Shown: positions 1-36,101 of the stretch, piece after piece
How the letters are laid out: each line of letters opens with the position of its first letter
Numbering within the stretch: the stretch's first letter is position 1
Source of the DNA: Ficedula albicollis
Taxonomy: Eukaryota > Chordata > Aves > Passeriformes > Muscicapidae
Reading direction: 5' to 3'
DNA length: 64,000 nucleotides
NCBI RefSeq assembly: GCF_000247815.1
Contig: NC_021677.1
Coordinates: forward strand, 40,057,717 to 40,121,716
Notes under the pieces: model-generated
What the model saw: the letters and a program-made list of their open reading frames with translations, nothing else
Told to the model about the DNA's origin: nothing
The model's database searches: none
Translations under genes and position numbers: made by a program

Positions 1-440
1 TCAGGTTGTTATAGAAAATACTTGTTCTCGGCAAAGTTTAAAAGTAAAAACACCTATGTTTCTATATATCTCTTCACTTATGAAGTAAATAAGGCAAATG
101 AGAGGAGGATGATGATGATGAGGATTATTTCTGACTGCTTGTCCAAAACTGATGTAGTTCTGGAAGTCTCCTTGATATTTGTCAGCCAAGGAGGGAATTG
201 GTTTTTTCCGTACTTGAATAGGATTGGTGTCAAGCTCTGTGCTAAGAGCATATCATAGCACAGCCATTCCCAGCATGGGCTTTACCAAAGAAATGAACTA
301 TCAGTCAGAGGGAGGGGGAAAATGGAACTGCTGCTTGCTGTTGGATTTGTTGCCAATCTATCCTGGTTTCAAAAAAATATACTGAAATCTGTGGAGAGAA
401 AGATATCAGCACTGAATAACTTTTTAACTTTTGCATACAG

Positions 441-517
441 ATGGACAGACATCTTCAGAACATAGTCCACAAACAGAACCAAGTGGAGATGGGATGAAGG
501 ATCATTCTACTCTTAGT
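441..517 (+). CDS. MIA2: MIA2 exon, third from last
   Basis: Acceptor TTGCATACAG ends at 440 and donor GTAAGT starts at 518. The 77 bases enter with two bases of a split codon and leave in phase 0. They encode a Ser/Gln/Asp-rich linker beginning GQTSSEHSP and ending KDHSTLS, which precedes the proline-rich tail. The preceding exon is outside the window, so the first codon cannot be completed. Confidence 0.8.
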
Positions 518-2234
518 GTAAGTACCTGAAGAGAGGCTTGATTTAAAGAAGCTTTAATTTTATGCAAAAAAATAGAAACATTTGTCTGGAGTCTGTGGGT
601 CACATTATATTGCAGTCTTCAGTGCAAATTACAAAATTTCATGTATACTTTATCACAACACTTAAAGTCTTATGAATTGCTTTGATGCATTACTAATATC
701 ATCCCTGTTGAAAATTAACTATATCCCAAAAGATGAACTCTACTAATATCCCTGTTGAAAATTAATTATATCCCAAAAGATGAACTATGCTCATATGCGG
801 GTGGTCAGTACACGTAGATAGCCTTGCTCATTACTAATATCATCCCTGTTGAAAATTAACTATATCCCAAAAGATGAACTATGCTCATATGTGGGTGGTC
901 AGTACACGTAGATAGCCTTGCTCAGGATTATGCTGCAGCTAAGGCAGAGTTGGAACTGGCTCTTAGCTAGTGTCACACCTGCATGACAGTGAGCCTGATG
1001 GGACTGGAGGTGTTCCCTTTCCCTCTGCTAACATCCCTGGTTTCCTTGTGTTGCAGAGCTCGTTCCCTGATCAGCCGCTGGCACCTGAAAGCGAAGCTGT
1101 CAGGTCAGGGTTTGCACCCCCACCTTTCCCTCCAGTCAGACCTCCACTGATGCCTGTGGATCCCAGAGCACCACCAGTACCTTTCATGAGACGAGGACCT
1201 CCTTTTCCTCCCCCTCCTCCTGCTGGCATCTATGGGCCACGGGAATGCTTTCCAGTACGAGACTTCGGCCCTCCACGCCCTCCGCTGCCAAGTACGTGGC
1301 TGTAGCCAGAGTTTGTTTGTTTGTTGAACACGAGTGCTTTGTGCAGCTAGTGAGTTACCACAGGGGTAGATGTGCACATATTTGCACCCACTACCTCTTA
1401 GTTCAGCTAGCAGGAGCATCTTTTCTGATTAAGGCTCATTGTGTTGTACACTTTGTTTTTTCACAACAGCTCATCTTGATTTTTTTACAAATACTAACTT
1501 TGGCTGGAAAATACACTACATGTACTGTTCAGCACTTAAAGGATTCTTTGTGGGGGTTAGGAAAGCAAGTAGATGGTTTCCTTAATCCTTTTCTTCCTAT
1601 GAAATTGCATGTTATGTAAATCTTAAAATCTGACTCTGAGGTGTGCTGGTGCCCTGCAAAGGGACAGTCCCAAAACAACTGTTTTCCCTTGGGATTTGCA
1701 TGACTGGAGCAAGATGTAAGTATCAGACTGCAGGACTTCTGACTCTTGCTGTTCTCTGGGCATGTGTGAAGAACTAATCCATTTATTTGCCAAAATATCT
1801 GTAAGGTGTAGCAGGTAAAGGTTGCTGTGGCAGACTGAAGGGGATACTGGCAGCAGGAGCAGTGGCTGGCTGCTGATTTGAGACTACTGGGTCTCTGCTA
1901 ATGGGTAACTACTGAGAAAAGTGATGGTTTTGCCCTCCTCTTTCCTGGTATCTCTGTCTCTTTGGATCCTGACATGTGACTTCTAGTTAGACAGGCCCAG
2001 CTGAGCAGTAAGCCAGCAAGAGGACCAGGTGTGTATGTTTACTGTTGTGATTGATATTAACTGGATTACTCTGATTCTCTCACAGTAAGAAATCCATTTC
2101 CAATGAGACCTTATCCTCACTATCCACCTCAACGACCTGGATTTTTGCCTCCACCACCTCCTCCTGAAAATAGAGTTGAACCATCTCAGTCAGATCCACC
2201 AGCTGTAGAACCAGAACCACAGCAGGAGACTTGA
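441..2234 (+). CDS. MIA2: MIA2/cTAGE5 (TANGO1-like), C-terminal proline-rich end, three last exons
   Basis: Three exons (441-517, 1057-1291, 2086-2234) join in frame and end at TGA 2232-2234. They encode the C-terminal proline-rich domain of cTAGE5/MIA2: an acidic Ser/Thr-rich stretch, then RRGPPFPPPPPAG, RPGFLPPPPPPEN and the terminal EPEPQQET. In this family the protein is an ER-exit-site membrane protein that pairs with TANGO1 (MIA3) to export bulky cargo, and the proline-rich tail binds the COPII coat protein SEC23. The paralogue MIA3 also has a proline-rich tail. I chose MIA2 because of the terminal PEPQQET and the convergent neighbour FBXO33, which is also its neighbour on human 14q21. 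The SH3, membrane and coiled-coil parts lie upstream of the window. No frameshift is seen. Confidence 0.9.
690..924. repeat. Local tandem duplication, three partial copies
   Basis: In the MIA2 intron, a unit starting TACTAATATC...CCTGTTGAAAATTAA occurs at 690-739 (short), 740-830 and 831-924. The last two extend through GTGGTCAGTACACGTAG and are almost identical. It has no coding meaning and is one of many such duplications in this window. Confidence 0.85.
1057..1291 (+). CDS. MIA2: MIA2 exon, second from last (proline-rich)
   Basis: Acceptor TTGCAG ends at 1056 and donor GTACGT starts at 1292. The 235 bases read SSFPDQPLAPESEAV, then a Pro-rich stretch with RRGPPFPPPPPAG, leaving one base (A) of a split codon. 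This matches the human exon order PDSSLPAEN... RRGPPFPPPPPG recalled for cTAGE5. It belongs to the SEC23-binding tail. Confidence 0.88.
2086..2234 (+). CDS. MIA2: MIA2 terminal coding exon
   Basis: Acceptor CTCTCACAG ends at 2085. TA completes an Ile codon (ATA), then 48 codons follow from RNPFPMRPYPHY to EPEPQQET and the TGA stop. The conserved QQET end makes this the true C-terminus. Confidence 0.9.
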
Positions 2235-2405
2235 CAGTCATTTGGGGAATGTCCTGAACCAGTTTTGTGCTTTCCTACTGGCATTTTTCCTTATGTTAAG
2301 TAACCATTGTTACTTAGGTCTATACAAACTACTTCGCTCAAATTGAAGCTTAATAGGGAAAATTCTCAGGATAGTATTTTGTAAATAAAGAATTAAATAC
2401 CTATG
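2235..2405 (+). terminator. MIA2: MIA2 3'UTR and polyadenylation signal
   Basis: A canonical AATAAA at 2384-2389 lies about 150 bases after the stop codon, giving a short 3'UTR with cleavage near 2400-2410. A second AATAAA near 2626 could serve a longer form. The choice is inferred from sequence only. Confidence 0.6.
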
Positions 2406-2409
2406 AATA

Positions 2410-5400
2410 TTGTGAATAAGTGATTTTCACTCTATTATAGTCATTTTAAATTAAGTATTTCTAACTTGGGTAGTCTCTTCAGAGGTGTATAAAATTAAAT
2501 AATGTGAACCTTATTGTAAAAGTCCAGCTGCTTTGTGCTGGTTGAGCTGTACAGGGAGTCTCTCTGCATGCCAAAAGTGATGCTTGCTGCTTTATTAATA
2601 GGATGTGAAAACAAATGGAAACAGTTAATAAAAACCTACGAAAGCAATGTCACTGGTAACATGGGATAATAGATTGGAGAATAATGGTTATTCATCTTCA
2701 CCTCTCAAGTGCCCCAGTGGCCTTGTAGGCACAGGGCAGGGCTGGCCAGTGCCAGACTGGATCTGGACAGAGCCAAGTTCTGCTTTTACTGGTGACTGTA
2801 CAATCTAAAGACTTCTGCTAGGAAGTCCCATTCTGCTAGGAGCTGGTGCCTGTTCTTTCTCCAACTCTGAATTAAACACGAGTATTCAACTTTATTTATG
2901 TTAATTTTGCCATAAAATTAAGCTCTTGACTGGAGAAAGCAACTCTTAGAAGGAAGAATGCAGTTACAGAAAGGGTTTGTATTATTTAACACTTTAAATC
3001 ACTCTGACAACATACCAATATCTAAAAGATATGTGCAATCCAGCAACAAAGACAGGTGTCCTTGAAGACAGAAAGTGCACCAAACCTCATGGCATTTCTC
3101 TTTTATTGAGATCGCAGACCTTTTAATTCAAATGTATTTAAATGTGCAATCCCAGGTTTCAAGTTGTCTAAGTGACCATATCATCATAAATCAGGCCAAA
3201 AACTTGTGACTTCAACTCCATGGCAGAGCTCTTTGCTTTAGGTGTTATGAGTCAAAACAGTAAAGTGTGTTTTTTCTGAAAAGCTGTGTTTACTGTAACA
3301 AACTTGAGAATTTTCAAAGCACTTACTGTAGTGATGTCATTCCTTTTAACCATTCTTGTAATGTGAAGTAGCCCATGTTTTGTGCATCCAACTTCCATGC
3401 TAGCACAAGCATAACTACCTGTAAGGACTCAGTGCAGTCATTTGGTAAGGGACCCTTCTAAGGTAAAGAAGCAAACTGGTTTTAGTGAGCCCCAACTCAG
3501 AAGCAGTTCAACCACCAGGCTCCATTCTCTGCATGCACACACTCATAACACACAGTTTCAGGCTTTAATGTAAATGCAGCCACCACACCCCATAATTAGA
3601 AGTTACCAAAAAAACCTCCAGCCCACTATTTTTGTAATTACCTAGGTCGAGTCTGCCAAGGGAGCATTTTCTCTTGAAGCTCAGTACTCTTGCCATTATT
3701 CCCACATGGGCTTTTTTTCAGCTGTGGAACTCTTCCATGGCCCACTCCTATAATTTCTTTATCCTTTCTCCTTCTAGTCTAGCCTTCAAAGCATTTAGAT
3801 AAGCCTTTGTACTCCAGTGATTCAGTGACAGATTCTGACAACAGACATTTTAAAGCATCATCCCTGTTAAATTAGCCATGTAGTTTAACATGGCTGTTGC
3901 ATCAGATTTTGCCAATTAGTTGATGGCTAGGAGCTTGCCTGAGAGACTCCACAAGGTTTCTCAAAGGAATCACTGGGTTTTACCCTTAGCCTTGTCATCA
4001 GCCCTAGAAATAATCAAACTGTGAAAAACAGCCTTGCCCCTGCACAGAGAACCAAGGTATAGCACAGAAATCCTGGGCTGGTAACACTGCCATAAACCCT
4101 TTTTGTTTTGGAAGGCTGCAAAAACTATCTGTTTTCTGAGCAAAAACAGGTTTTTCTCCATGTGGGCTAAATGTTTGCTCTAAGTTAAGTCTGAAAAATT
4201 CTTCCTCCACACAATGGTACCAAAAGCTGCAGACAAAAGGAAAGATAGCTGGACTAAGAAAAAGCAGGAAAAGCATGGATTGGATCATCCTGCAGAGAGA
4301 ATGGCAATCATTTGAGACTTTTTTTCCCCCTCCCCAGTAGCAGTCCAAAATTTTATTTGCAAATCTGGGAACAAGCCCAGGTTTATGCAGTAGAAAGCAG
4401 GTAGATGGTAACCTGTCAAAGGTAGGAAGGTCACACAAAAATGTATGTGGGGAAGTCCCTGTTCCATCCACCCCAAAGGAATAAGCAACCTGGTTTTGAC
4501 AGATGAAGGCTTGAGTTCCAAGCTCCTGCAGCTGAACTAAGAATGTAAAAGACTAACTTGACATTGCCATCACTTCAGGAAATACAAAGAAACAACGAAA
4601 GTAAAATTCCTTTTGGGATTATGCAAGTTCAAAGTAATTTCACAGTAATTTGTAAGGTCCCGCTCCAAATGCAAGATCATCTTAATTTCCTAACAATTAC
4701 AAATCACTTCAGCTTGAGTCCCTTCATCCTGGTATCACTAATAAAGATTACTGCTGAAAATACAAGCAGACAACAAATCCCACTTTTATCTATTCCTAAA
4801 ACAGGAGAAAAATCAGGGGTGCATTTCTCCAGCACTGCTCAAGGCATGGCTTTCACCACACACTCCTGCTTTAGTGACTCCCTCTAATTTCCAAGATAGA
4901 AAGATTCCAGCTATCTGCTTTAAGTACACCGAGTTCTTCCCTGAACACAAGCCACACCCAGTGGGGAGACTTCAGGCTGTGTGAAAAAAAAACAGACCTT
5001 GAGCATTCTAACAATGGACAGCCATTGCTAAGAGCCAGCTCTGGTGAAACTGCAGTGAGTGAAAGGGCTGCACATCTCCCTGCTGTAGGAAACTGGGCTG
5101 CTTTTCCTGCTCCTCATCTTATCTTTCAAGATTAAGTTAATTAAAACGAAGAAAATAGGCTAGACCATAGACCAAACAGATGAAAAACACGTCTGTACAA
5201 CAGAAAGACAAACAGGTTACTTCCCAACTGTTTAGTAAGGCAGTTACCCATAGAATGCAGTAGCTTGCAGAGATAAAATTACCATTCTGCAACTGTTTAA
5301 ACCAGAGGACACAGATTTTGCTTTATCTGTTTCTGGCTTTTTCTGTGTGACTTCCTGAAATCTTGAACCCTTGACAACCAAACTTCAGGTTCAGATGCTG

Positions 5401-6255
5401 CTGAGCAATCACCATCAGATTTATCTGCTACATAAACCTCCCTCCTGAGGCCGAGCCCTGAAAGTCACTGAGACAAGCCCGAGTATTTCACTTTACTGGA
5501 ACATGAAAAGCTGTAACTGTATTTACCTTATCTTTATTACCCACAGCATCTCTTCAGTATGTTGGCAAATGATCTTGCTTACCAAATCTGGAAGATCTAG
5601 GGAAGTGCTTGAACAAGCAGTGCAGTTTTCACACTTGGCAGCAGTTTGGGCTGTCGTAACATGAAGTTCAGAAGCTCGAATGAAGTCCGTGCTTGGCACG
5701 CACACACTGATCAGCCACTCTGACAAGCCTCACAGCACAGTCAGCCACTGCAGGGCACAGCAGCTCTCCAACAGCTGACCAGACATCTGCAGCTTTCATT
5801 CAGGAGGCACAGCTGTGTACTCTGAGTACGGATAAAACGTCAAACTGAAGCATTGCAGGTATTCATAATCTATTTAATAGTGGGACACCAAAGAAGTACT
5901 ACACATTTTTCTTGAGCACATTAGATTTAGATTTAAGCAATTGCAATTGATGCAGTAATTTCTCAAAAATAGTCTTCTATATTCTACAATCCACAGTTTA
6001 CTGTATCAGTCTAATAGGTCATATAATGATATATTGTTTGTGCTAACTGGTCTGATCTTTAGCAAAGCATCCTTCCCATTCCTCCACCACCCCAAAAAAT
6101 GTTGACAAAATTCAGCCAAATTTAAAAAAAATTGTGTGACTTTAGATTTTTCTGCTGACCTAAACACAATGGGAGCTACTAGTTATACATATCTTATGAA
6201 CGATGTTGCATTTTAATTCTAAAAATCTTCATGCTGTCAACAATAAAGTATTTTA
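2410..6255. other. Intergenic DNA between convergent MIA2 and FBXO33
   Basis: No convincing exon was found on either strand. Short open frames such as 4004-4471 (-) and 4558-4887 (+) lack splice or family support. Several TTTATT words (for example near 2897 and 3103) would be AATAAA on the minus strand, so extended FBXO33 3' ends are possible. The sequence is AT-rich and otherwise unremarkable. Confidence 0.55.
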
Positions 6256-6259
6256 TACA

Positions 6260-7977
6260 GCGATCAATTTTTAATGCTTTATTCATTGATTAAAAGAATA
6301 TAACATTTAACATAAACCATACAACATCAGTCATCAATTCAAACATTCAGCTGGTTTCCTTACATTTTCTGTCAGGAGTTTTTTTTTAATCTGATCACAT
6401 TTATAAGATAAAATCTCACCACATCTGGCATATACACACACTGTGCCAGTGGATTCACTCTACTGATGTACATATAAAATCCGCATGGTATGTGCTCACT
6501 GGAGACAAAACAGCGCACACCTGTCAAAAGGTCATTTTAATATAAGATGGTAAAACCATTTGTAAAACACATATAAACTTTTTCCATAAATAGAATCATA
6601 TCTGGACATCTGTTGCATAAATTGTGTTTTCCAAAGCTTACAATATAGCAGCCAGGTCTCAGCACTGCTGGGCACCCACGTTGGCCACTTACTTTATTAT
6701 TGCAGACTGTCCTTTAAACATTAAATGCACAACATTCGTACCACTTAAAACTGGGGTCAGGTGGAAGTCTCACAGAGACCACGTCTGTACCGCGGTTGCC
6801 CTGAAACAGTTACATCGGCTTCTAAAGCCTCTCAGATATAACAAGATTTTAAAACATACTTCATGGAATGTTCTTCATGCATCATAGCAGCTCATACCTG
6901 TGATAGAACAAGCTTTGTATTTGTTTCCTTTCCTTCCTTTACATTCACTATTCACAGTGAAACAGGTGCATGTTTGTTAAGAGTTCTGAGGTTGCTGACT
7001 GAGCCACAGCACAGCTGTGTACCACAGGTCGAAATTCGACCTTATATATTACAATCTAGCAGTATCTGGCTGGCCAAAAGTTGGCCTGCCCCTGCCAGCA
7101 TGTGGGCACTTCTTCGTTTTTAATCTATTCTTTGGCAGCTGACACAGGCGCTGACAGAGAAAATCCAGTGACTTGGTTGTTAGGGATTTCACGACTAATG
7201 TTTGTTTGCAGGTGTAGACCTTTGTATTGAATTCTTCACTGTTATGTGTTTACCTCACCGGAGCGTACATTTCTTGCTTTTTCCTTTTAAACTTTGGCCC
7301 AAAGCTAACTTTTAAGGATGATGACAGAACATGAGAACAAACAAGGAGGAGTTTGCAAAGAATCCAAAAGACTACAGCTTTATGGAGTGAATCTGTAAGT
7401 GCAGGAACCTGAACGCTAGTGTTTCACACCGCCGCTTAGCAGCTACGGAAAGCCGAGAATGGAGTTAAGCCATGCTGCAGAATCCGCATGTGAAATCAAG
7501 CAAGGTGAGAGTCTTACAGTGAACAGCCCTGGATAGACTTCTCGTCCCTTAAGCCTATTAAGTAGCATGCTACTGGATTAAGCACACAATGACAGCAGAG
7601 AAATCCACTGGGCTATGGATATGGGTATTAAAAACAGTTGGCTCCCGAGCACAGGACTCCAATATAATAGCAAAATAATTCAAAATGCAGTTATTCAATT
7701 AAAGTAAAGTTAGCCGGCAACCTCAGACAGCCTTTGGCTGTATCTTTGCAAGGTTTGGTAGACAAGTCCATTAACCGTGAAAACCCTAAACACTGCCACT
7801 TTCAGCTTCTAAACCAATATCCGACTACGTTCTTTGATCAAGAAGTAGAATACACATATATAATTCTATATAGCTAATACTGATTAAACACAGCACAAAA
7901 GGGGTTAATTCACACTACCGAAAAAACATAATAGGACCCTACTTGCATATGTAACCACAGGAATTGTAAATAAGGAG
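6260..7977 (-). other. FBXO33: FBXO33 3'UTR (inferred)
   Basis: About 1.7 kb lies between the FBXO33 stop codon (7978-7980) and the nearest good minus-strand AATAAA. No splice sites or conserved open frame were seen. The extent is inferred from the polyA signal. Confidence 0.5.
6278..6283 (-). terminator. FBXO33: Likely FBXO33 polyadenylation signal
   Basis: TTTATT on the plus strand is AATAAA on the minus strand, about 1.7 kb after the FBXO33 stop. Cleavage would fall near 6255-6265. A plus-strand AATAAA (6242-6247) lies 30 bases away, but no plus-strand gene needs it. Confidence 0.45.
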
Positions 7978-30594
<22,617 letters not shown>

Positions 30595-30780
30595 CGGCGC
30601 GGAGGCCCGTATGGGACCGCACGTACGCCTTTGAGCCAGCAGAATTACCTCAGCAGCATTCCTGCTGCTGCCGCGGGAAACGCGCTGACTACGCAGGAAA
30701 GGTGGAGCGCGGCAGAGTCCGACATGTGACAGAACCGGGTGCGAGCCTGGGGGAGAAAAATGCTCCACATCTGAGTACTC
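30595..30780 (-). promoter_or_regulatory. FBXO33: Upstream edge of the FBXO33 CpG island
   Basis: After the poly-G block the sequence keeps scattered CpGs (GGCGCGGAGG, CCGCACGTACG, GCCGCGGGAAACGCGC) and then falls to AT-rich DNA. This is the expected outer edge of the FBXO33 promoter. The start site cannot be placed. Confidence 0.4.
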
Positions 30781-33680
30781 TCAGTTTCTTAAATCTCACC
30801 CACTTTCATAACATCCGTGCCAACATCCGCTGTGGGTGTGTAAAGGTGACTTCTGTGCATACAGAGTTTTGAGAGAATTTAAAAGTCTCTTACTTGCTGA
30901 TGCTGTAAAGACTGAACAACAAAGTGATGGTAATTGCCTACATTTTTATAATTTTAAAAAAACTTACCAAAATAAAATTGAGTACTGCCAGTATCTTGGA
31001 ATAAGGGGTACAGTTTCTGTAACAACTTTATATCTGAGTGTGCAGAAATGTATGCACAAAATAATCAAAGATGTGCTAATAGAAATGAAGTCTAGACTCC
31101 TCTGTATACAGAGTAGGCACGCATTGTGACCAGATGCATTAACAACCAAATCTAAACCACCACTCTCCCTTTACTCCATGGCTAGCCATTTTTGCTGTCT
31201 CACAGCAGGGGTGAAAAAACAGTATCACTTATCTTTTCTTGAATCTGGTCCTGGGGGAAATGTGTCTTCCATTTCTCCTTGATTGGAGAGAAGGAGCCTG
31301 TAGAGGCAGATGTTATTGTGAAAGTAAGACTATAGGAAATTCCCAGCCAGCCAGTTCTCTCATCAGGGACCAGTGCTGCTTCACACGCCTGCACAAGTGA
31401 TTCGAACCAGCATAAACAACTCAGGTAAGAGCTGTGCTACTCCCACTGCAGATTCCACCAAAATTCCCCAGGCAGTCAAGATGCAAGTTCTGAAGCAGCC
31501 AAACTCATCTGGCCTAGAAGGATGCAAATGAAAGGAACTTATGCGCCTACATGTCTCCATATTTTAATATCTATCTACTCAACGATTCCCCATTGTTGAG
31601 CTGGTGATGAGTCAAAGGACTTGTAAGATTACTGAGTATCTTAATGTAAAACAGCATCAAGCTTTATGATTCAGTTCCTCTGGATTACTAAAGTAGCATC
31701 AAGAAAAGTTGGTTTATGAAGTTAGTAGTTCCGCATTTATGGTTACCTTTGTTGGATATTGGATCAGTAACACAATGGCATGCTGCATTAGGGGAAACTT
31801 TCCTGTCTGACCATCCAGGAGCTACTCTGGCAGTCACACTCTCACCACCTAAGTTGGGACCGAAACCCCTTCCCAGTGGGCAGCTCCAGTGAGCCTGACT
31901 CCCCACACACCCCCACACTAACACAGTCAGACAAGGTTTCCTTACCATCTCAATGACAGGTTTCCCACAGCTGAGTCTCAGTGGTCCCAATCCTTAAAAT
32001 AATTCAGTCTTGGTACAGTAACTAAATAACAGCTTGACCTGAACAAAGGAAACCCTGCGTTTTTATACCCTCTAAGCATGGGAATGTTTGGGGGTCCTTG
32101 GCTCCTGCCATGTCTCTGAGTGTCTGATCACCTGATTGGGCCAGGCCCCCGAGCTTGTCAAAGGGTTGGCAGCTCATAGCTCTAGCCATCCAGAGAGCTC
32201 AATCTGCAGCTTATGCTGCAGCTGCAAACCAAGCTACCTGCACTGAATGTATTCCTCAATGGTACAGTGAAATGGTCTTTTACTGTTGCACGGCCATTTA
32301 ATGAGCTCCAGCTTTTTGGGATTGTGTTAAAAAATTCAGTCTTGGGAGCTATTACTTTCAGTTTTGTAGGCTTGAATAAATGAAGCTGTCTAAAGCTTCA
32401 GGCCACCACAACTATGGCTGAGTGGTCCAACATTATAAATGCCAGACTTTCTGGGTTCCCTGATACAATCCATCTGCAGGGTCAGTATGGCACTGAGGCA
32501 TCCCAGTCTCTGAGGCTGTTGATTCTGGGTGTTGAATCAGTTTTCCCTGCCTTGTACAACAGAAACGTGCTTCAGCTTCCCTGAAAATTGGTTTCACAGT
32601 GCAGGCTTTAGTTAATATTGATGCAGTACCTGCAAGCTGATGGGATAATTACCTCAGAAAAAGATGTACATCTAACTTGCTTGCAGACTTTATGGAGTTA
32701 CCAGGTGGCTCCAGCAGGTAGTTGGTCAATAGTCTTTTTGCTGAAGCACTAGGCTGTCAGTATGACTCCAATGCTTTGCCCTCCATGAAGCCACTCACTG
32801 CACATTTAAAGCCGAGGGAGATAACCGTGAATCTCTATGCTGCAAATCAAATTTTTCAAATGTTCTGAAAGGCAGTGAAGCCATATTGCACATCTTGGAG
32901 GGGCTGGAAAAAAGAAACCACTACATAGTAGTTCAAGGCAGGAGATGACAGCCATTTACCAGGAAGTGACCACAGGTTTTTTTCCCAGTACACCGTGGAT
33001 CAGAAGAGGCTGTGCTCCAAGGGAGCCTCATGAAACCTGATTTTGCCAGCCTTGACAGCTGCTGTTGGGTTACTTCATATCACCGGTGTTTTCACTGCCT
33101 ATCAGCACCAGCATCAGGATTGTCACACAAGCAGCTGTGCTGGCATAGGAGTCAGGAATCACGTATGGCTCCAAAGCTGCGGGCTAGCCATAACCGAGTT
33201 AAAGTTTACAGGACCTGAAGGTCACTGCTTCAGATGCTAATGTCAAGACCAGGGGCTGCCAACTCCTTCAGGTGCTGTCCTCGTCACCTGCAGATAGCGA
33301 GCTAAAACCAAACTGCAAGTTTTTAAAATTACTCAGTCCTTTCTTGGATTTTTAGGCACACTGCAAAGACATATATGGCTCTGGAATTGCTAACTTGGTA
33401 TATGTTGTTAGTGAGCTTCTGTGAACTCCTGGAGTTTTCCATCACCAGCTGCAAGAACAGACAGCAGCAAGTCAGAGCAAAGCAGAAACAGAAGTATTAG
33501 CAGGAAACCGGTGTTTCTACATGTGCTGTAACAAACTGGGATAATGTGTTGATTTATGAGGGAAAAAAAGAGGAGATCAGCAGATCGAACGTTTCCGTAA
33601 GGTTCCGGCATAATGTTCACCTGTGCGGTAACACCCCATAAGAAAAAGGTAACTTGAAGAGGAATCAGGCTGCAGCTGGA
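30781..33680. other. Intergenic DNA between divergent FBXO33 and ZNF410
   Basis: About 2.9 kb with no supported exon. 31.7-32.3 kb is relatively GC-rich with a TTTTATACC word and could be a degenerate LTR, but no paired termini were established. 32.4 kb has a tRNA-like SINE remnant. No trace was seen of LRFN5 or PTGR2, the genes that flank FBXO33 and ZNF410 in human. Confidence 0.5.
32405..32480 (+). repeat. Possible MIR-like tRNA-derived SINE fragment
   Basis: TGGCTGAGTGG (32415-32425) fits a polymerase III A box. After GCCAGACTTTCTGGGTTCC the segment 32453-32463 resembles a B box. The order GCCAGACT..CTGGGTTC is that of the MIR head. It is short and diverged, so the assignment is tentative. 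Confidence 0.4.
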
Positions 33681-33793
33681 GACTGCAGGCCTGGTAGGAG
33701 CCGCCGCGGACCCGGGGGGAACCCGAGCCGCTCCTCTGCGGCCGCGAGGTGAGGCGATGCGAGCGGGCGGCGGCGTCGCCCCGCCCCGCGCTC

Positions 33794-33871
<78 letters not shown>

Positions 33872-33920
33872 GCGCGGTATTTCCGGCCGGGCCCGTCACG
33901 TCCGGGCGGCGGAGATGCCG
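33680..33920 (+). promoter_or_regulatory. ZNF410: ZNF410 promoter and non-coding exon 1
   Basis: A CpG-rich stretch interrupted by a 73-bp poly-G run (33796-33868). It contains an ETS-type TTTCCGG (33880-33886) and a GTCACGTC element (33895-33902), then GGCGGCGGAGATGCCG ending at 33920, followed by donor GTAAGG. This is the likely exon 1 end. Another donor-like GAG|GTGAGG at 33748/33749 could end an alternative first exon. The transcription start is not determined. Confidence 0.55.
33796..33868. other. Poly-G run, 73 bp, in the ZNF410 CpG island
   Basis: A pure G run after GCTCCC. By its purity and setting it is the same kind of gap-fill artefact as the larger blocks, though at this length a genuine G-rich tract cannot be wholly excluded. 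Confidence 0.75.
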
Positions 33921-34024
33921 GTAAGGCGGGTGGTGGGGCTGTCCCGGCTGCCTCTGTGGGACTTGCCGCCCTCCGTGGGGTGCGGGAGCCCAGCGAGCCG
34001 CGGAGCGAGGGGGGACGCCCCGGC

Positions 34025-35090
<1,066 letters not shown>

Positions 35091-35884
35091 GGGCGCGGGG
35101 GCACCGCCGGGCCCTGGTTACTGCGCGCCCGCTGGGTGTGCTGTCTTGCCCCTTCACGGCAAGCGAAGCAGTGCCGCTGCCAGGAGTGTGAGAGGAAGGC
35201 TTTTAGCTTCCCTGTTTAGCTGGTCCAGTATTCTCGTTAATTTTTTAACATAGTCAGTAGGTTCGTAGTTGTGTTGGGAAGGGGAAAGAACTGTATGTAG
35301 TTCACGTTTTTCTCCCATCAGCAGTGTCTGGGTGTTTTCCCGCCAGGCAAGAAAAGCTTGTTCTCGTGTTCCCCTTTTAGCACAGACATCATATGGGTAT
35401 TTGTGAAAGAAGTTCTATTTATCTGGGTTCATCAAGAAATTAAATTTCTGATTCTGTGAAATATCTCGACGGACAGGAAGAACTGATGTTTCCTGCTGAC
35501 CGGTTGTTTGTGGTTGGCTCCCTGTTATCAATAATTGAATAATTCCACTGTGTTGGGGGCTGGGAAGTCAGCTTCCTCATATCTTGCATGCTTTATGTGA
35601 TTTGCAGTTGATCCCATATGTTTCCAGAACAAACAAGGCAATTTTCCATTGAAAATTAGTGACTGCATAGAAAATGTGGTAATTAACATCATAACACTGA
35701 GAAATTAATTTTTAAAGGCTATTTTTTGATTCAGTGAAAACAGGAATCCAGGAACCTCAGTAAATGAGTTTTACTGATACCTCAAAGTATATTTTACAGT
35801 TGCATCAACACATGTTCACTTCTTTTTGCTTTGCTCTTGTTTTTCAGTTCCTCTTTCTTTATGTTTCCTTTTTTGTTGTTTTAG

Positions 35885-36101
35885 GTTAAATTAATTATTT
35901 CCACAGCAGAGCTTCTTGCAGAAGGACCACCACACTGGTTTGCACTTAGGAAAATATGAAAATAATCAGGGAGTGTTGTTCTCTCTGAACTAAAAAAAAT
36001 TAAATAAAAAAAAATAAAAATACCTGTGCCTTGCTGAGAACAGCTGCAGGAGTTGGACACTTGAATCAATGTTATCGGATGAGTTAGAATCCAAACCTGA
36101 G
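35885..36101 (+). CDS. ZNF410: ZNF410 exon 2 with the start codon (ATG 36069)
   Basis: The coding part is 36069-36101, MLSDELESKPE, then donor GTGAGC. The exon start is inferred from the pyrimidine-rich acceptor TTGTTGTTTTAG ending at 35884. Alternatives are the AGs at 35901-35908 and at 36044, which have weaker pyrimidine tracts. The open frame continues into the intron to 36251, but that continuation is not coding because exon 3 joins exactly in phase with LLVQFVQ. Confidence 0.8.

Noticed and set aside
4004..4471. 155-codon minus-strand frame between MIA2 and FBXO33
   Set aside because: Composition is unremarkable, no splice or family evidence was seen, and chance frames of this size occur in AT-balanced DNA.
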